Notes: generated by a model from the sequence alone, not told the origin. Shown: positions 15,139 to 24,553, counted from the first letter of the stretch. The stretch is 38,004 nucleotides of DNA from Oscillospiraceae bacterium (GCA_004554485.1 SFLS01000014.1:1-38004); one strand, 5' to 3'. A program made the numbers and translations.

Positions 15139-15561
15139 ATGGCAGACAAGGATATGAAGCAGACACTGGTACAGCTTGCCCGGCAAGCGGCCCAGAACGC
15201 CTATGTTCCCTACTCCCGCTTTAAGGTGGGGGCGGCGATCCTGGGGGAAAGGGGCGGCATTTATACCGGGTGCAACGTGGAAAACGCCAGCCTAGGGCTG
15301 ACCATCTGCGCGGAGCGCAACGCCTGCACCACCATGGTGGCGCAGGGGGAAACGCGCATCGCGGCAGTAGCCATCTACGGCGGCGGCACAGCCGGGGAAG
15401 CCGCCCCCTGCGGCGCCTGCCGGCAGTTTATGCTGGAATTTGCCGATGAAAAGCTGCAAGCGCCGATCTACCTGGCGGGCGCGGACGGCAGCGTGGCCGA
15501 AACCAGCTTCCGGGAGCTGTGCCCCTACCCGTTCCGCAGCTTTACCGGTGAGCCGGGCTGA
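15139..15561 (+). CDS. cdd: Cytidine deaminase
   Basis: A 140-residue homotetrameric-type cytidine deaminase that converts cytidine or deoxycytidine to uridine or deoxyuridine for pyrimidine salvage. The zinc site is complete: CAERNA (about residues 57-62) with the catalytic glutamate and PCGACRQ (about 93-99). The N-terminal AYVPYSRFKVGAA and TGCNVENAS motifs bind the substrate. In Bacillus cdd lies between ybeY and era; here it has been moved downstream and has its own promoter. It ends 8 nt before a strong bidirectional terminator. Confidence 0.95.
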   Translation: MADKDMKQTLVQLARQAAQNAYVPYSRFKVGAAILGERGGIYTGCNVENASLGLTICAERNACTTMVAQGETRIAAVAIYGGGTAGEAAPCGACRQFMLEFADEKLQAPIYLAGADGSVAETSFRELCPYPFRSFTGEPG

Positions 15562-15568
15562 TACAACC

Positions 15569-15610
15569 AAAAAGCACCACAAAGGTTCCCTGCCTTTGCG
15601 GTGCTTTTTT
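15569..15610. terminator. Bidirectional terminator between cdd and the DUF3006 gene
   Basis: AAAAAGCACCACAAAGG (15569-15585) pairs with CCTTTGCGGTGCTTTTT, giving a near-perfect stem with T-runs on both strands. It ends cdd on plus and the long minus-strand run after DUF3006 on minus. Confidence 0.9.
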
Positions 15611-15648
15611 CTGTGCGGCATTTTGGGCTTCATCCCACGCCCCGGCGG

Positions 15649-15864
15649 TCACTTCCCCAACAGATTGCGGATCCGGTCCGCCAGCGCCCGGCGGCGGGCT
15701 CGCGCCTCCTCTTCGGCAGGCTGCCAGCCAGACGGCGTGCGGCGCAGCAGGCTGCCCTCCCGCGCCCCGGGCGGCAGCTGGGCTTTGGGGATGCGGCAGC
15801 GTTCTTCGGTCACGGTATTTTCGCACAGGGCGTATTCGCCCTCAAACCGGTCGATGCTCCACAT
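15649..15864 (-). CDS. DUF3006 domain protein
   Basis: A 71-residue protein with the DUF3006 layout: SIDRFEGEYALCE at the start, IPKAQLPPGAREGSLL in the middle and a basic RRRALADRIRNLL helix at the end. Function unknown. In Firmicutes DUF3006 genes often sit next to ComEC-like metallo-beta-lactamase-fold genes, as here, where it follows 12 nt after the hydrolase. ATG at 15864 has AAGGAGGG upstream. It is the last gene of the minus-strand run. Confidence 0.82.
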   Translation of the reverse strand: MWSIDRFEGEYALCENTVTEERCRIPKAQLPPGAREGSLLRRTPSGWQPAEEEARARRRALADRIRNLLGK

Positions 15865-15876
15865 TGGTTTCCCTCC

Positions 15877-16797
15877 TTATTTTGCGGGGGAGGCGGTCAC
15901 GGCGGCGCCATCGCTGACGACGGTGACCGTCCCCTGCAGGTCGGTACGGTAGACGGCGCATTCCAGAGCCTTGAGGCGGGTCAGAACCGCAGTGTCAGGC
16001 AGGTTGTAGTCGTTATCCTCCCCCACCGAGATGACGGCGATGCGGGGCGATACCGCCGACAAAAACGCCTCGCCGTTGCCGGTGCCGCTGCCATGGTGCC
16101 CCACCACCAGCACATCGGCCGCAAGGGCAGCCCCGCCCTGCAGCAGAGCGGATTCCGTTTCCTTCTCGGCGTCGCCCATAAGCAGCAGGGCCGTCCCGCC
16201 GTACTCTACCCGCAGGACAAGGGAGTAGTTATTGAGGTTTTCGCAGACCGCACCCGGCGTCGGGCTGAGAACGGTAATGACAGCCTTCCCCAGCGAAAGG
16301 GTATCGCCGGCGGCAAGATAAGCGCACGGCACCGACTGTTCGGCCAGTGTTTGCCAAAGACGGGCATAGGAGGTAACGGTAGGCAGCTGCTCCTCCGGGA
16401 CGGCCGCCGTGTAAAAGGCCGCGGCCGGAATCTTTTGGAGTACGGTGCGCAGGCCGCCATAGTGGTCGCTGTGAGGGTGGGTGAGAATGACGGCGGAAAG
16501 GGACGGCACTCCGGCGCGGGAAAGCGCCGCCAGCACCTTGCCGCCCGCGGCGTATTCCCCGGCATCGATGAGTATCGCCTCCCCGTCGCAGATCAGCAGC
16601 AGGCTTTGGGCCTGCCCCACATCCAGGACGCAGAGCGTCAGGCCCTCCCCGTCAGCCGGGGACACAGGCGTCGAGACCGGTGATCCGGCCGGCGGGGACA
16701 GCTCCTGCCACAGCAGCCAGGCCGCCAGCGCCAGCAGCAGGAAAAACGCGGCCCACAGCGCCCGGCGCTTTTGCCGGGAAACAGGTTTTGGTTGCAA
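15877..16797 (-). CDS. ComEC/Rec2-like metallo-beta-lactamase-fold hydrolase, membrane-anchored
   Basis: A 306-residue protein with an N-terminal basic stretch and one membrane segment (about residues 13-34), then a metallo-beta-lactamase fold outside the membrane. Motifs: DVGQAQSLLL, the metal site HPHSDHYGG, and the second histidine pair VVGHHGSGTGN, with MGDAE between. These match the ComEC C-terminal domain. Lacking the ComEC channel domain, it is probably a stand-alone nuclease or phosphodiesterase; the substrate is unknown. I choose TTG at 16797, 9 nt after AGGAGGAG; a TTG at 16815 lies in the ribosome site itself. It begins directly behind the radical SAM gene. Confidence 0.85.
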   Translation of the reverse strand: MQPKPVSRQKRRALWAAFFLLLALAAWLLWQELSPPAGSPVSTPVSPADGEGLTLCVLDVGQAQSLLLICDGEAILIDAGEYAAGGKVLAALSRAGVPSLSAVILTHPHSDHYGGLRTVLQKIPAAAFYTAAVPEEQLPTVTSYARLWQTLAEQSVPCAYLAAGDTLSLGKAVITVLSPTPGAVCENLNNYSLVLRVEYGGTALLLMGDAEKETESALLQGGAALAADVLVVGHHGSGTGNGEAFLSAVSPRIAVISVGEDNDYNLPDTAVLTRLKALECAVYRTDLQGTVTVVSDGAAVTASPAK

Positions 16798-16811
16798 GCT
16801 CTCACTCCTCC

Positions 16812-18707
16812 TCAACGCTTTTTACGGCCCCGACGGCGGGCGGCGGGACGCTCCCCGGCTGCCAGACGACGGTCCGGCCCGCCCTGTGCCGCCGCGCGGC
16901 GGGAGAGCAGGTACTCCCGATCGGGCTGCACCAGACAATCCGGTCCGTGGCCGATGAGGTCCTCCCGGCCGGCACGCACCAGCGCTTCGATGACCAGCCG
17001 GCGGTTTTCCGGTTTCCAGTACTGCAGCAGGGTGCGCTGCAGCTTTTTTTCGTAGGGGTCGGTGGGGACGTACACCGGCTGCATCGTCCAGGGGTCGAGG
17101 CCGGTGTAGAACATACAGGTGGAGGCGGTACCCGGCGTGGGATAAAAATCCTGCACCTGCTGGGGGCGCAGCCGGTGCTTTTTTAAGAAAAGCGCCAGCT
17201 CCACGGCGTCCTTCATGGTGCTGCCGGGGTGACTGCTCATCAGGTAGGGGACGAGGTACAGCTCCTTGCCCTCCTTTTGGCAGATCCGCTCAAAGCGCCG
17301 CAAAAACGCTTCGTAGACGCCGATGTGAGGCTTGCCCATCCGGTCCAGCACCCGGGCGCTGCAATGCTCCGGCGCCACCCGAAGCTGGCCGCTGACATGA
17401 TGGCGTACCAGCTCGGTGAGGAAGGTATCGTCCTCCTCCCCCATCATGTAGTCGTAGCGCAGGCCGCTGCGAACAAAGACCTTTTTGACCCCGGGGATCG
17501 CCCGCAGCTCCCGCAGGAGCCGCACATAGTCGGTGTGATCCACCCGGACCGCCGGGCAGCGGGTGGGAGCCAGGCATTTTTTATCCCGGCAAAGGCCGGC
17601 GGTCTGCTGCTTTTGGCAGGCCGGGGCGCGGAAATCGGCGGTGGGGCCGCCGACATCGTGGATATACCCCTTGAAATGGGGGTTGCGGGGAAAGCCCTCT
17701 GCTTCCCGCAGCAGCGACTGATGGCTGCGTACCGAAACATAGCGGCCCTGATGGAACGCGATGGAGCAGAAATTGCAGGCCCCGAAGCAGCCCCGGTTGT
17801 GGGTCAGGGAAAACTCCACCTCCCGGATGGCGGCAACGCCGCCCGCGGCTTCGTAGGAGGGGTGATAGTACCGCTCATAGGGCAGCTCGGCGATGGCGTC
17901 CAGTTCCTCAGAGGTAAGGGGCATCGCTGGCGGGTTCTGCACCAGCAGCCGTTCTCCGTGCTTCTGCACCACGGCGCGCCCTGTGATATGGTCCTGCTCC
18001 TCCAGCTGGATGCGGCAGGCGCGGGCATAGGTCTTTTTATCCTGCGAGACCTTATCGAAGGAGGCGCAGGTGACCGACGGATACGAGAGAGGCTCCTCCA
18101 GCCCGCAGAGATAACAGGTCCCCCGGATATCGTGCATGGCGGCGGGGTGCTCCCCGGCGGCCATCCGCGCGGCGATCTCGGTCAGGGAATGCTCTCCCAT
18201 GCCGAAGCTGAGCAGGTCGGCGCCCGATTCCAGCAGAATGGAGGGGCGCACGGCGTCATCCCAGTAATCGTAGTGGGCAAAGCGGCGCAGCGAGGCTTCC
18301 AGCCCGCCGATGACGATGGGAACATCGCCGTAGGCCTCCCGGATGAGCCGGCAATAGACGATGGTCGCACGGTCGGGGCGCAGCCCGGCCCGGTTGCCGG
18401 GGGAATAGGCATCCCCGCTGCGCAGGCGGCGGGCCGCAGTATAGTGCGCCACCATCGGGTCGATGTTACCCCCGGTGACCAGAAAGCCCAGCCGGGGACG
18501 GCCGAACCGCTTCATATCCTCCGGGGTATCAAAACGGGGCTGGGGCAGGATGGCGACCCGATAGCCCTGGGACTCCAGCATCCGGCTGATGATCGCCACC
18601 CCGAAGCTGGGATGATCCACATAGGCATCGCCGGAGACATAGACAAAGTCCGCGGCCTCCCAGCCGCGGGCCGTCATTTCTTCTTTTGTGATGGGCAGAT
18701 AACTCAT
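16812..18707 (-). CDS. YgiQ family radical SAM protein (UPF0313)
   Basis: A 631-residue YgiQ-type protein. The N-terminal part (SYLPITKEEM, then SGDAYVDHPSFG) is the B12-binding-like YgiQ domain; the radical SAM cluster is CFGACNFC (near residue 315), and the C-terminal region keeps the conserved HPGSTMKDAVELALFL and FYPTPGTASTCMFYTG motifs. The enzyme is widely conserved in anaerobes; its reaction is not known. A basic, low-complexity tail (RRRGRKKR) ends it. ATG at 18707 has AAAGGAG upstream and overlaps the TRIC gene stop as ATGA, so they are coupled. Confidence 0.9.
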   Translation of the reverse strand: MSYLPITKEEMTARGWEAADFVYVSGDAYVDHPSFGVAIISRMLESQGYRVAILPQPRFDTPEDMKRFGRPRLGFLVTGGNIDPMVAHYTAARRLRSGDAYSPGNRAGLRPDRATIVYCRLIREAYGDVPIVIGGLEASLRRFAHYDYWDDAVRPSILLESGADLLSFGMGEHSLTEIAARMAAGEHPAAMHDIRGTCYLCGLEEPLSYPSVTCASFDKVSQDKKTYARACRIQLEEQDHITGRAVVQKHGERLLVQNPPAMPLTSEELDAIAELPYERYYHPSYEAAGGVAAIREVEFSLTHNRGCFGACNFCSIAFHQGRYVSVRSHQSLLREAEGFPRNPHFKGYIHDVGGPTADFRAPACQKQQTAGLCRDKKCLAPTRCPAVRVDHTDYVRLLRELRAIPGVKKVFVRSGLRYDYMMGEEDDTFLTELVRHHVSGQLRVAPEHCSARVLDRMGKPHIGVYEAFLRRFERICQKEGKELYLVPYLMSSHPGSTMKDAVELALFLKKHRLRPQQVQDFYPTPGTASTCMFYTGLDPWTMQPVYVPTDPYEKKLQRTLLQYWKPENRRLVIEALVRAGREDLIGHGPDCLVQPDREYLLSRRAAAQGGPDRRLAAGERPAARRRGRKKR

Positions 18708-19369
18708 GGCTGCTCCTTTGGTTCGTTTTCCCCGATGCGGGGCAGGCTCCAGCGGTAGCGGGTCGCCAGCATCCGGGTGAGAAAGATGAGAAGAATGCCG
18801 ATGAGCGCCGCGGCGGATTCCGGGATGAGGTGCTGAAGCAGAAAGTAGACCGCCCCGCCGAAGATGCTGGCCAGCGCATAAATGCGGCGGCACAGCACCA
18901 TGGGGATCTCCCGGCTCATCATATCCCGCAGCACCCCGCCGCCTACCCCGGTGATAAGCCCCAGGAAAATGCAGAGAAAGGCATTCTGACCGAAGCCCAT
19001 CGCAACGCAGGTGCGCACCCCAATGACGGTAAACACGCCGAGCCCCAGGGCATCAAAGATATTGTTGACACGGTCGATCTGCTCCAGGTGGCCGAAAAAG
19101 CCGGTGCGGCGGCAGTAGGCCAGCAGAAACACCGTCAGCGCCGTAGCCAGCGCCACGACGGCGTAGAGGGGGTGGCTGAACATGGCGGACGGGATACGCC
19201 CCAGCAGCACATCCCGGAGACAGCCGCCGCCCAGCGCGGTGGTCAGCCCCAGGAACAGCACGCCGAAGCCATCCAGCCGGCGCTGCAGCGCCACCATGGC
19301 CCCCGAAACGGCAAAGGCAATGGTGCCCAGCACCTCCAGTACAATAAAAACAGTCTCGGTCACGGTCAT
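18704..19369 (-). CDS. TRIC-type cation channel family protein (UPF0126)
   Basis: A 221-residue membrane protein with about seven hydrophobic segments arranged as two repeated halves, each with the family motif: GGGCLRDVLLG near residue 47 and GGGVLRDMMSRE near 134. Prokaryotic TRIC homologues form trimeric cation channels; the physiological role in bacteria is not settled (glycine-related effects are reported for some). ATG at 19369 has AAAGAGG upstream. It follows ftsK by 26 nt and runs into the YgiQ gene. Confidence 0.87.
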   Translation of the reverse strand: MTVTETVFIVLEVLGTIAFAVSGAMVALQRRLDGFGVLFLGLTTALGGGCLRDVLLGRIPSAMFSHPLYAVVALATALTVFLLAYCRRTGFFGHLEQIDRVNNIFDALGLGVFTVIGVRTCVAMGFGQNAFLCIFLGLITGVGGGVLRDMMSREIPMVLCRRIYALASIFGGAVYFLLQHLIPESAAALIGILLIFLTRMLATRYRWSLPRIGENEPKEQP

Positions 19370-19395
19370 AGCGTTGCCTCTTTGGGGTAAAAGAT

Positions 19396-21942
19396 TTAAT
19401 CGGCGGACATGGTTTTCCGCTCGTAGTACTGCTCCTTGGTCAGCAGCACCTTGCGGGGCTTGCTGCCCTCGAAGGGGCCGACAATGCCCTTTTCCTCCAT
19501 CTCATCCACCAGGCGGGCGGCGCGGGCATAGCCCACCTTGAGCCGCCGCTGCAGCAGCGAAGTGGAGGCAAGGCCCGCTTCCACCACCACGGCGATGGCC
19601 TGCTCCAGCAGCTCGTCGCCGCCGTCGCCGTCGCCTTCGGCGGCCGCCGCGGAGGAGGCGCCGCCTCCCTTGCCCTTGACCTGGGCGGCGGACTGCTCGA
19701 TCTCGCTCATGATGGTATCATCGTATTCGCCCTTTTCCCCCTGCTTGATGAAGGTGACGACACGCTCCACCTCGCTGTCGGTCACAAAGCAGCCCTGCAC
19801 GCGGGTGGGCTTGCTGCTGCCGACCGGATAGTACAGCATATCGCCGCGGCCCAACAGCTTTTCGGCGCCGCCCATATCCAGAATGGTGCGGGAGTCGATC
19901 TGCGAGGAAACGGCAAAGGAAATGCGGCTGGGAATGTTGGCCTTGATGAGCCCGGTGATGACATCCACCGAGGGACGCTGGGTGGCGATCACCAGGTGCA
20001 TACCGGCGGCACGGGCCATCTGCGCCAGGCGGCAGATGTAATCCTCGACGTCCTTGGGGGCGGCCATCATCAGGTCCGCCAGCTCATCGATGATAATGAC
20101 GATCTGCGGCATGGGCCGAAGCTCCTCCCGCGCGGCGGCCAGACGGTTATAGCCCTCCAGGTCGCGGGTGCAGGTGGCGGCGAACATCTTGTAGCGGTTG
20201 AGCATCTCCCCGACCGCCCAGCACAGCGCGCCGGCGGCCTTTTTGGGGTCGGTGACGACCGGCACCAGCAGATGCGGAATGCCGTTGTAACCGCCCAGCT
20301 CCACCACCTTGGGGTCGATCATCAGCAGCTTAACCTCCTCGGGAGAGGCCTTGTACAGCAGGCTGATGATGATGGAATTGATGCAGACCGACTTGCCGCT
20401 GCCGGTGGCGCCGGCGATGAGCAGGTGCGGCATTTTGGCCAGATCCGCCAGGCAGATGCGTCCGGTGATATCCTTGCCCAGCGCGACCGAAAGCCGGCTT
20501 TTGGCGTTGACGAACTCCTGGCTGTCGATGATCTCCCGGATGGGGACGGCGGCGATATCCTTGTTGGGGACTTCGATGCCGATGGCAGCCTTGTTGGGGA
20601 TGGGCGCTTCGATACGCACCCCGCCGGCAGCCAGATTCAGGGCGATATCATCCGCCAGATTGGTGATGCGGCTGATCTTGACCCCGGCGGAGGGCTGCAG
20701 CTCGTACCGGGTGACGGCAGGCCCGCGGGAAATATCCACGATGCGGGTCTCCACACCGAAGCTGCGCAGGGTATCCACCAGCCGGTCGGCGTTGGCGCGC
20801 AGCTCCCGCTGGGTGTTGCCGCCGCGGCCGGCCTTGGGCTCCTCCAGCAGGTTGACCGGCGGGAAGGTATAGACCTTCTCCTCCGGCGCCGGCTCCATCA
20901 GCACCTCCTGCGCGGCCTTCTGCTCCGCCGTTTCGCCGAAGTGCAGCAGACCGTCCCCGGCTTCAGTGGGCGGTTCGCCCACCACCGCGCTGCCGCTGAC
21001 CGCCCGGGTGATCAGGTCCTCGATGGAGGCTTCGGGGGGGGCGGCAGGCGGGGCCGCGGGAGCCGCCGCAGGCGCGGGTCCCGGCTCCGGCACGGGGGTC
21101 ACCGGTTGGTCCGGCTCGGACTCAAAATCGTAGGCACGGCCGGTATTGGTGGAGACCTTCATGGCGTCGGTCAGGCGCTCCACCTTGCGGCGGGAGGCCT
21201 CTCCCTCCTTGGAAAGTGTCTCCCGGCGGGCGGCGGCAGGGGTTTTTTCCTCCCCCTCCAGCGCCACATCGATATTGAACTTTTTGCGGTTGTTTTTCTG
21301 CACCGCTTCGGCGGCCTCGGCCGCGGCCTGGCGGTTTTCCACCGCCGCGGTGTAGGCTTCCTCCAGCTTTTTCACCGGCTTGGCCGCCCCGCGGAACAGC
21401 CCGATGAGGGTGGTGCCGGTGGAGATCATAAAGAAAACGAAAAAGAGCAGGATATCCACGATAAGCGCGCCGGTATGGCCCAGCCAGCGCAGCGGGTACA
21501 CCCCGAACAGCACGGCAACGGCCCCGCCGCCCGTCAATTCGGAACCGCTGCGGTACAGCGTCCGGACCGTTTCGGTAAAGCCGCCTTCGACAGCCTGTCC
21601 CGTGATGACATGGGTGATGCCGGACAGCAGCAGTACCATCAGAATAACGCTGACGGTCTTGATGCCCGGCGTGATGCCGGTGCGGTCCATGGTGATGAGA
21701 ACGGCGACGACCATGAGCAGCGGGCCGATGAGATAGCAGCACCAGCCCAACAGGCCGCGCAGCACATTATGTACGGCGTTCCAGGCGCTGGCCCCGGGGA
21801 TGGCTGCAAGGCAAAGCAGCAGCACCCCCAGCGCAAACAGCACGATGGCGGTCAGCTCCCTGCGGGCCTGCTGCTGCGCCTTGGTCGGCTTTTTGGCGGT
21901 GGATTTGCGCTTTTTGGCGGTGGATTTTTTGGTGGTAGCCAT
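19396..21942 (-). CDS. ftsK: DNA translocase FtsK/SpoIIIE
   Basis: An 848-residue DNA translocase. A lysine-rich start (KKSTAKKRKSTAKK) precedes four to five membrane segments (about residues 30-190), then a long proline/alanine-rich linker and the motor with Walker A GATGSGKS (about 507-514) and Walker B IIIIDELADL. The C-terminal gamma winged-helix domain (about 780-848) includes QRRLKVGYARAARLVDEME, the part that reads polar DNA sequences. Pumps chromosomes through closing septa, and in spore formers packages the forespore. The ATG at 21942 has AAAGGAG about 13 nt upstream, rather far. The 111-nt leader has hairpins, including TCCCTGC/GCAGGGA just before the ribosome site. Upstream are tepA and ylzJ, as in Bacillus. 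Confidence 0.94.
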   Translation of the reverse strand: MATTKKSTAKKRKSTAKKPTKAQQQARRELTAIVLFALGVLLLCLAAIPGASAWNAVHNVLRGLLGWCCYLIGPLLMVVAVLITMDRTGITPGIKTVSVILMVLLLSGITHVITGQAVEGGFTETVRTLYRSGSELTGGGAVAVLFGVYPLRWLGHTGALIVDILLFFVFFMISTGTTLIGLFRGAAKPVKKLEEAYTAAVENRQAAAEAAEAVQKNNRKKFNIDVALEGEEKTPAAARRETLSKEGEASRRKVERLTDAMKVSTNTGRAYDFESEPDQPVTPVPEPGPAPAAAPAAPPAAPPEASIEDLITRAVSGSAVVGEPPTEAGDGLLHFGETAEQKAAQEVLMEPAPEEKVYTFPPVNLLEEPKAGRGGNTQRELRANADRLVDTLRSFGVETRIVDISRGPAVTRYELQPSAGVKISRITNLADDIALNLAAGGVRIEAPIPNKAAIGIEVPNKDIAAVPIREIIDSQEFVNAKSRLSVALGKDITGRICLADLAKMPHLLIAGATGSGKSVCINSIIISLLYKASPEEVKLLMIDPKVVELGGYNGIPHLLVPVVTDPKKAAGALCWAVGEMLNRYKMFAATCTRDLEGYNRLAAAREELRPMPQIVIIIDELADLMMAAPKDVEDYICRLAQMARAAGMHLVIATQRPSVDVITGLIKANIPSRISFAVSSQIDSRTILDMGGAEKLLGRGDMLYYPVGSSKPTRVQGCFVTDSEVERVVTFIKQGEKGEYDDTIMSEIEQSAAQVKGKGGGASSAAAAEGDGDGGDELLEQAIAVVVEAGLASTSLLQRRLKVGYARAARLVDEMEEKGIVGPFEGSKPRKVLLTKEQYYERKTMSAD

Positions 21943-22053
21943 AGAGGGGTTGGTTCTCCTTTCCCTGACTTCCCTGCACCCAAAAGCAGGGAGGCGGCCC
22001 ATCCCCCGCCGGCAGGCGCCGGCAGAGGAAAAGCCGCGGTCAAAGTTGCTTTC

Positions 22054-22587
22054 TTATTTTGCTTTCTTTTCCTTGTAGCGGACCTCGTAGCGGCTCTCCA
22101 GATGGTACCGCAGCATTTCGCGGAAGTCCGCAAGGTCTTCGGCGGAAAGGCAGCGCTTGGGGATAAGCACCGCGTTCTGCCGGCTGAGGAAAAGGAAAAA
22201 GTACCCGGCGGTCTCGTACATATTCAGGATGGCGGCCCAGGCGTGCAGAGCGGTGGTGCCGGCCTCTGCATCCAAAATGTTGACGCCGTTATCGTTGAAA
22301 ACGTAGCGGAAGGTGTGCCCAATGAATTTTTTGTCGGTCCTGACGAACCGGCGGGCGGAGTATTCCGGCAGCAGGAAAGTGACCAGAACGGCCAGCACCG
22401 CCACGATGGTGATGAAGGTCATCTTGCCGTTGACCATAAAATCGGCATAGACGCCCACGACGGCGACCAGCAACAGCAGCAGATTGAGCATCATGCTGTT
22501 TTTGTTTTTGGAATAGGTCATAAAATGGGCCAGCGCAAGGTAATCCCTGCCCTCCATAACGGCTTCGGCTCTGATTTCAATATCCAT
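22054..22587 (-). CDS. YcxB-like membrane protein
   Basis: A 177-residue protein with two adjacent membrane segments (about residues 32-50 and 56-74) and a C-terminal soluble part with the YcxB-type pattern (aromatic Y-F-F-L-F followed by AVLIPKRCLS near 140). This family is widespread in Firmicutes and its role is unknown. The ATG at 22587 has AAAGGACG upstream. It lies 47 nt after uppP and 111 nt before ftsK in the same direction, so it may be co-transcribed. Confidence 0.72.
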   Translation of the reverse strand: MDIEIRAEAVMEGRDYLALAHFMTYSKNKNSMMLNLLLLLVAVVGVYADFMVNGKMTFITIVAVLAVLVTFLLPEYSARRFVRTDKKFIGHTFRYVFNDNGVNILDAEAGTTALHAWAAILNMYETAGYFFLFLSRQNAVLIPKRCLSAEDLADFREMLRYHLESRYEVRYKEKKAK

Positions 22588-22634
22588 TGTTTTTACGTCC
22601 TTTCAAAGATGTGGGAAAATGCCCCGATTATTGT

Positions 22635-23516
22635 TTAATGGAACAGGCCGGTGACGAACGCCTGGACGGCATTGCCGGTCACCTTTTCCACGATACCCAG
22701 AATCACGGTAGCCGAACCCAGAATGAGGGTGTAAACGGCAAAGATGCGGAATTTGTTGCTCTTGACGAGGTAACGGACCAGACGGATGGCCAGAAGGCCG
22801 AAGATCAGCGCCGCCGCCATGCCGAGCAGCGCCGTGCCCCACTCGATGCCCACGCCGCCGGCCGCCGCGTCATGCAGATCCAGGATGCCGGCCGCCAGCA
22901 CCGCCGGCAGGCCGAGAATGAAGGAGTAGGAAACGGCATAGCTGCGTTCCAGCCCGCACATCTGCCCCACCGAGATGGTGGAACCGGAGCGGGAAATGCC
23001 CGGCAGGGTGGCAAACAGCTGCGCGGCACCGATGGCCAGCGCGTGCTTGCCCTTCATGGTGGAAGCCTCCAGCCGGCCGCGGGGAGCGCGGTCCGCCAGG
23101 AAAAGCAGCGTCGAGGTGATAAGGAAGCAGATCCCCTCCACCAGAATGTCGTTGTCGGCGCTGACCGAGGTGAGAAAATCCTGCAGCGGCAGCACCAGAA
23201 GAAGCGGTACGCAGGAAAGGATGAGCAGGTACAGCATCCGGCGGTAGGGCGTGGGGCTTTGCCGGAACAGCCTGCCCCGGAACAGATCGGCAAACAGCAG
23301 AAAGAACTCCCGCAGCAGCTGCCGCACCGTAGGCCAGAAGGCAATGATGACCGCCAACAGCGTACCGAGATGGAGCATCACCGAAAAGGATACCGAGGTT
23401 TCCGAATTGACGCCGGTAAAGTACTGCCACAGCGAAAGGTGCCCGGAGGAGGAAACCGGCAAGAACTCGGTAAGCCCCTGCAGGATCCCCTGAAAAATTG
23501 CACTGATGATCGTCAT
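22635..23516 (-). CDS. uppP: Undecaprenyl-diphosphate phosphatase UppP (BacA)
   Basis: A 293-residue polytopic membrane protein. It recycles undecaprenyl diphosphate to the monophosphate carrier for peptidoglycan synthesis and gives some bacitracin resistance. Both family motifs are intact: GLTEFLPVSSSGHL (about residues 14-27) with the catalytic glutamate and serine, and LPGISRSGSTIS (about 170-181) with the arginine. The length is slightly above the usual 265-280. It lies in the minus-strand run between ylzJ and the YcxB-like gene. Confidence 0.94.
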   Translation of the reverse strand: MTIISAIFQGILQGLTEFLPVSSSGHLSLWQYFTGVNSETSVSFSVMLHLGTLLAVIIAFWPTVRQLLREFFLLFADLFRGRLFRQSPTPYRRMLYLLILSCVPLLLVLPLQDFLTSVSADNDILVEGICFLITSTLLFLADRAPRGRLEASTMKGKHALAIGAAQLFATLPGISRSGSTISVGQMCGLERSYAVSYSFILGLPAVLAAGILDLHDAAAGGVGIEWGTALLGMAAALIFGLLAIRLVRYLVKSNKFRIFAVYTLILGSATVILGIVEKVTGNAVQAFVTGLFH

Positions 23517-23567
23517 GTTGCTCGTTTTCTCCTTGGTTTCTGTAAATGCCCCAAAGGGGGCATCGGT

Positions 23568-23771
23568 TTACGGCAGGCGGAAAGGCTGCCCCGGCTGGAG
23601 CGTCTCCTTGAGATAGACGGCGGGATCGGTGGAGCAGATGCTCCGGACGGTAAGCCCGCCTTCGGCCCCGCGGATTGCCTGCACCCAGCCCTCCGGGCAT
23701 TGGATCCATTCCGAGGCGGGCAGCGGGGTCTGCGGCTGCAGCGCCTCCGGCGGCAGGATGGTGTGGATCAT
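23568..23771 (-). CDS. ylzJ: YlzJ-like protein
   Basis: A 67-residue protein of the YlzJ-like family: MIHTILPPEA at the start and a C-terminal ICSTDPAVYLKETLQPGQ. In Bacillus ylzJ lies between tepA (ylfE region) and spoIIIE; here it overlaps tepA by 4 nt and precedes uppP and ftsK. Function unknown. Confidence 0.8.
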   Translation of the reverse strand: MIHTILPPEALQPQTPLPASEWIQCPEGWVQAIRGAEGGLTVRSICSTDPAVYLKETLQPGQPFRLP

Positions 23772-24553
23772 TTGCCCGCCTCCTTTTTCTGCGGCGGTCT
23801 GCCGCGGCGGCGGGGCGGCGTCTTCTTTTTGCCGTCCTCCTCGTCGATCATATCGTACAGCTTGCCCAAAGCGTCCCGCAGGCCGCCCAGCGAATCGATA
23901 AGCCCGACCTGCACCGCGCCCTCGCCGTCCAGCACGGTGCCGATATCCATGACCAGCTCGCCGTTGTTCATCATGAGTTCACGGAATTTTTCCGGGCGGA
24001 TGCGGCTGTTGGCAGTGACAAAGTTGGTGATCCGCTCCTGCATTTTATCGAAGTAGGAGAGGGTCTGCGGCACCCCCAGCATCACGCCGTTCATCCGTAC
24101 CGGGTGGACGGTCATGGTGGCGGTGGGGGCGATAAAGCTGTACCGGGTGGAAACAGCCAGCGGCACCCCGATGGAGTGTCCGCCGCCCAGCACCAGCGAA
24201 ACGGTGGGGGTCTTCATACCACTGAGCAGCTCGGCAATGGCAAGGCCCGCCTCCACATCGCCGCCCACGGTATTGAGAATGACCAGCAGGCCGCGGATGC
24301 TTTGGTCCTCTTCGATGGCGACCAGCTGGGGAATGACGTGCTCGTACTTGGTGGTCTTGTTCTGCGGGGGCAGGATATAGTGTCCCTCGACCTGCCCGAT
24401 GATGGTAAGACAGTGGATCTTGTGCCGGCCGCCTTCAGTGGTGACGCTGCCGGAGTGATAGACTTCCTCGCTGCGGCGTTCCTGCTCCTCGGTAGAACCC
24501 TGCTGGGTCTGTTCCTCGTTTTGGGCGGTGTTCGGCTTTTTGTTCTGCGGCAT
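23768..24553 (-). CDS. tepA: TepA-type ClpP family serine protease
   Basis: A 261-residue ClpP-fold protein of the TepA group, a soluble protease linked in Bacillus to protein export and degradation of some spore proteins. The serine nucleophile is in GGGHSIGVPLA (near residue 128), the histidine in TMTVHPVRM (near 152) and the family loop NTVGGDVEAGLAIAE (near 95) is intact. The N-terminal 45 residues are a polar, Q/E-rich extension and the tail is basic (KKKTPPRRRGRPP). ATG at 24553 is chosen because AAAGGAG lies just upstream; a GTG at 24571 would fall before that site. Confidence 0.88.
   Translation of the reverse strand: MPQNKKPNTAQNEEQTQQGSTEEQERRSEEVYHSGSVTTEGGRHKIHCLTIIGQVEGHYILPPQNKTTKYEHVIPQLVAIEEDQSIRGLLVILNTVGGDVEAGLAIAELLSGMKTPTVSLVLGGGHSIGVPLAVSTRYSFIAPTATMTVHPVRMNGVMLGVPQTLSYFDKMQERITNFVTANSRIRPEKFRELMMNNGELVMDIGTVLDGEGAVQVGLIDSLGGLRDALGKLYDMIDEEDGKKKTPPRRRGRPPQKKEAGK

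Noticed and set aside
19996..24056. Two more long plus-strand open frames (19996-22638 and 22587-24056)
   Set aside because: Antisense shadows of ftsK, ycxB-like, uppP and tepA; H/G/R/D-rich, no ribosome sites or motifs.
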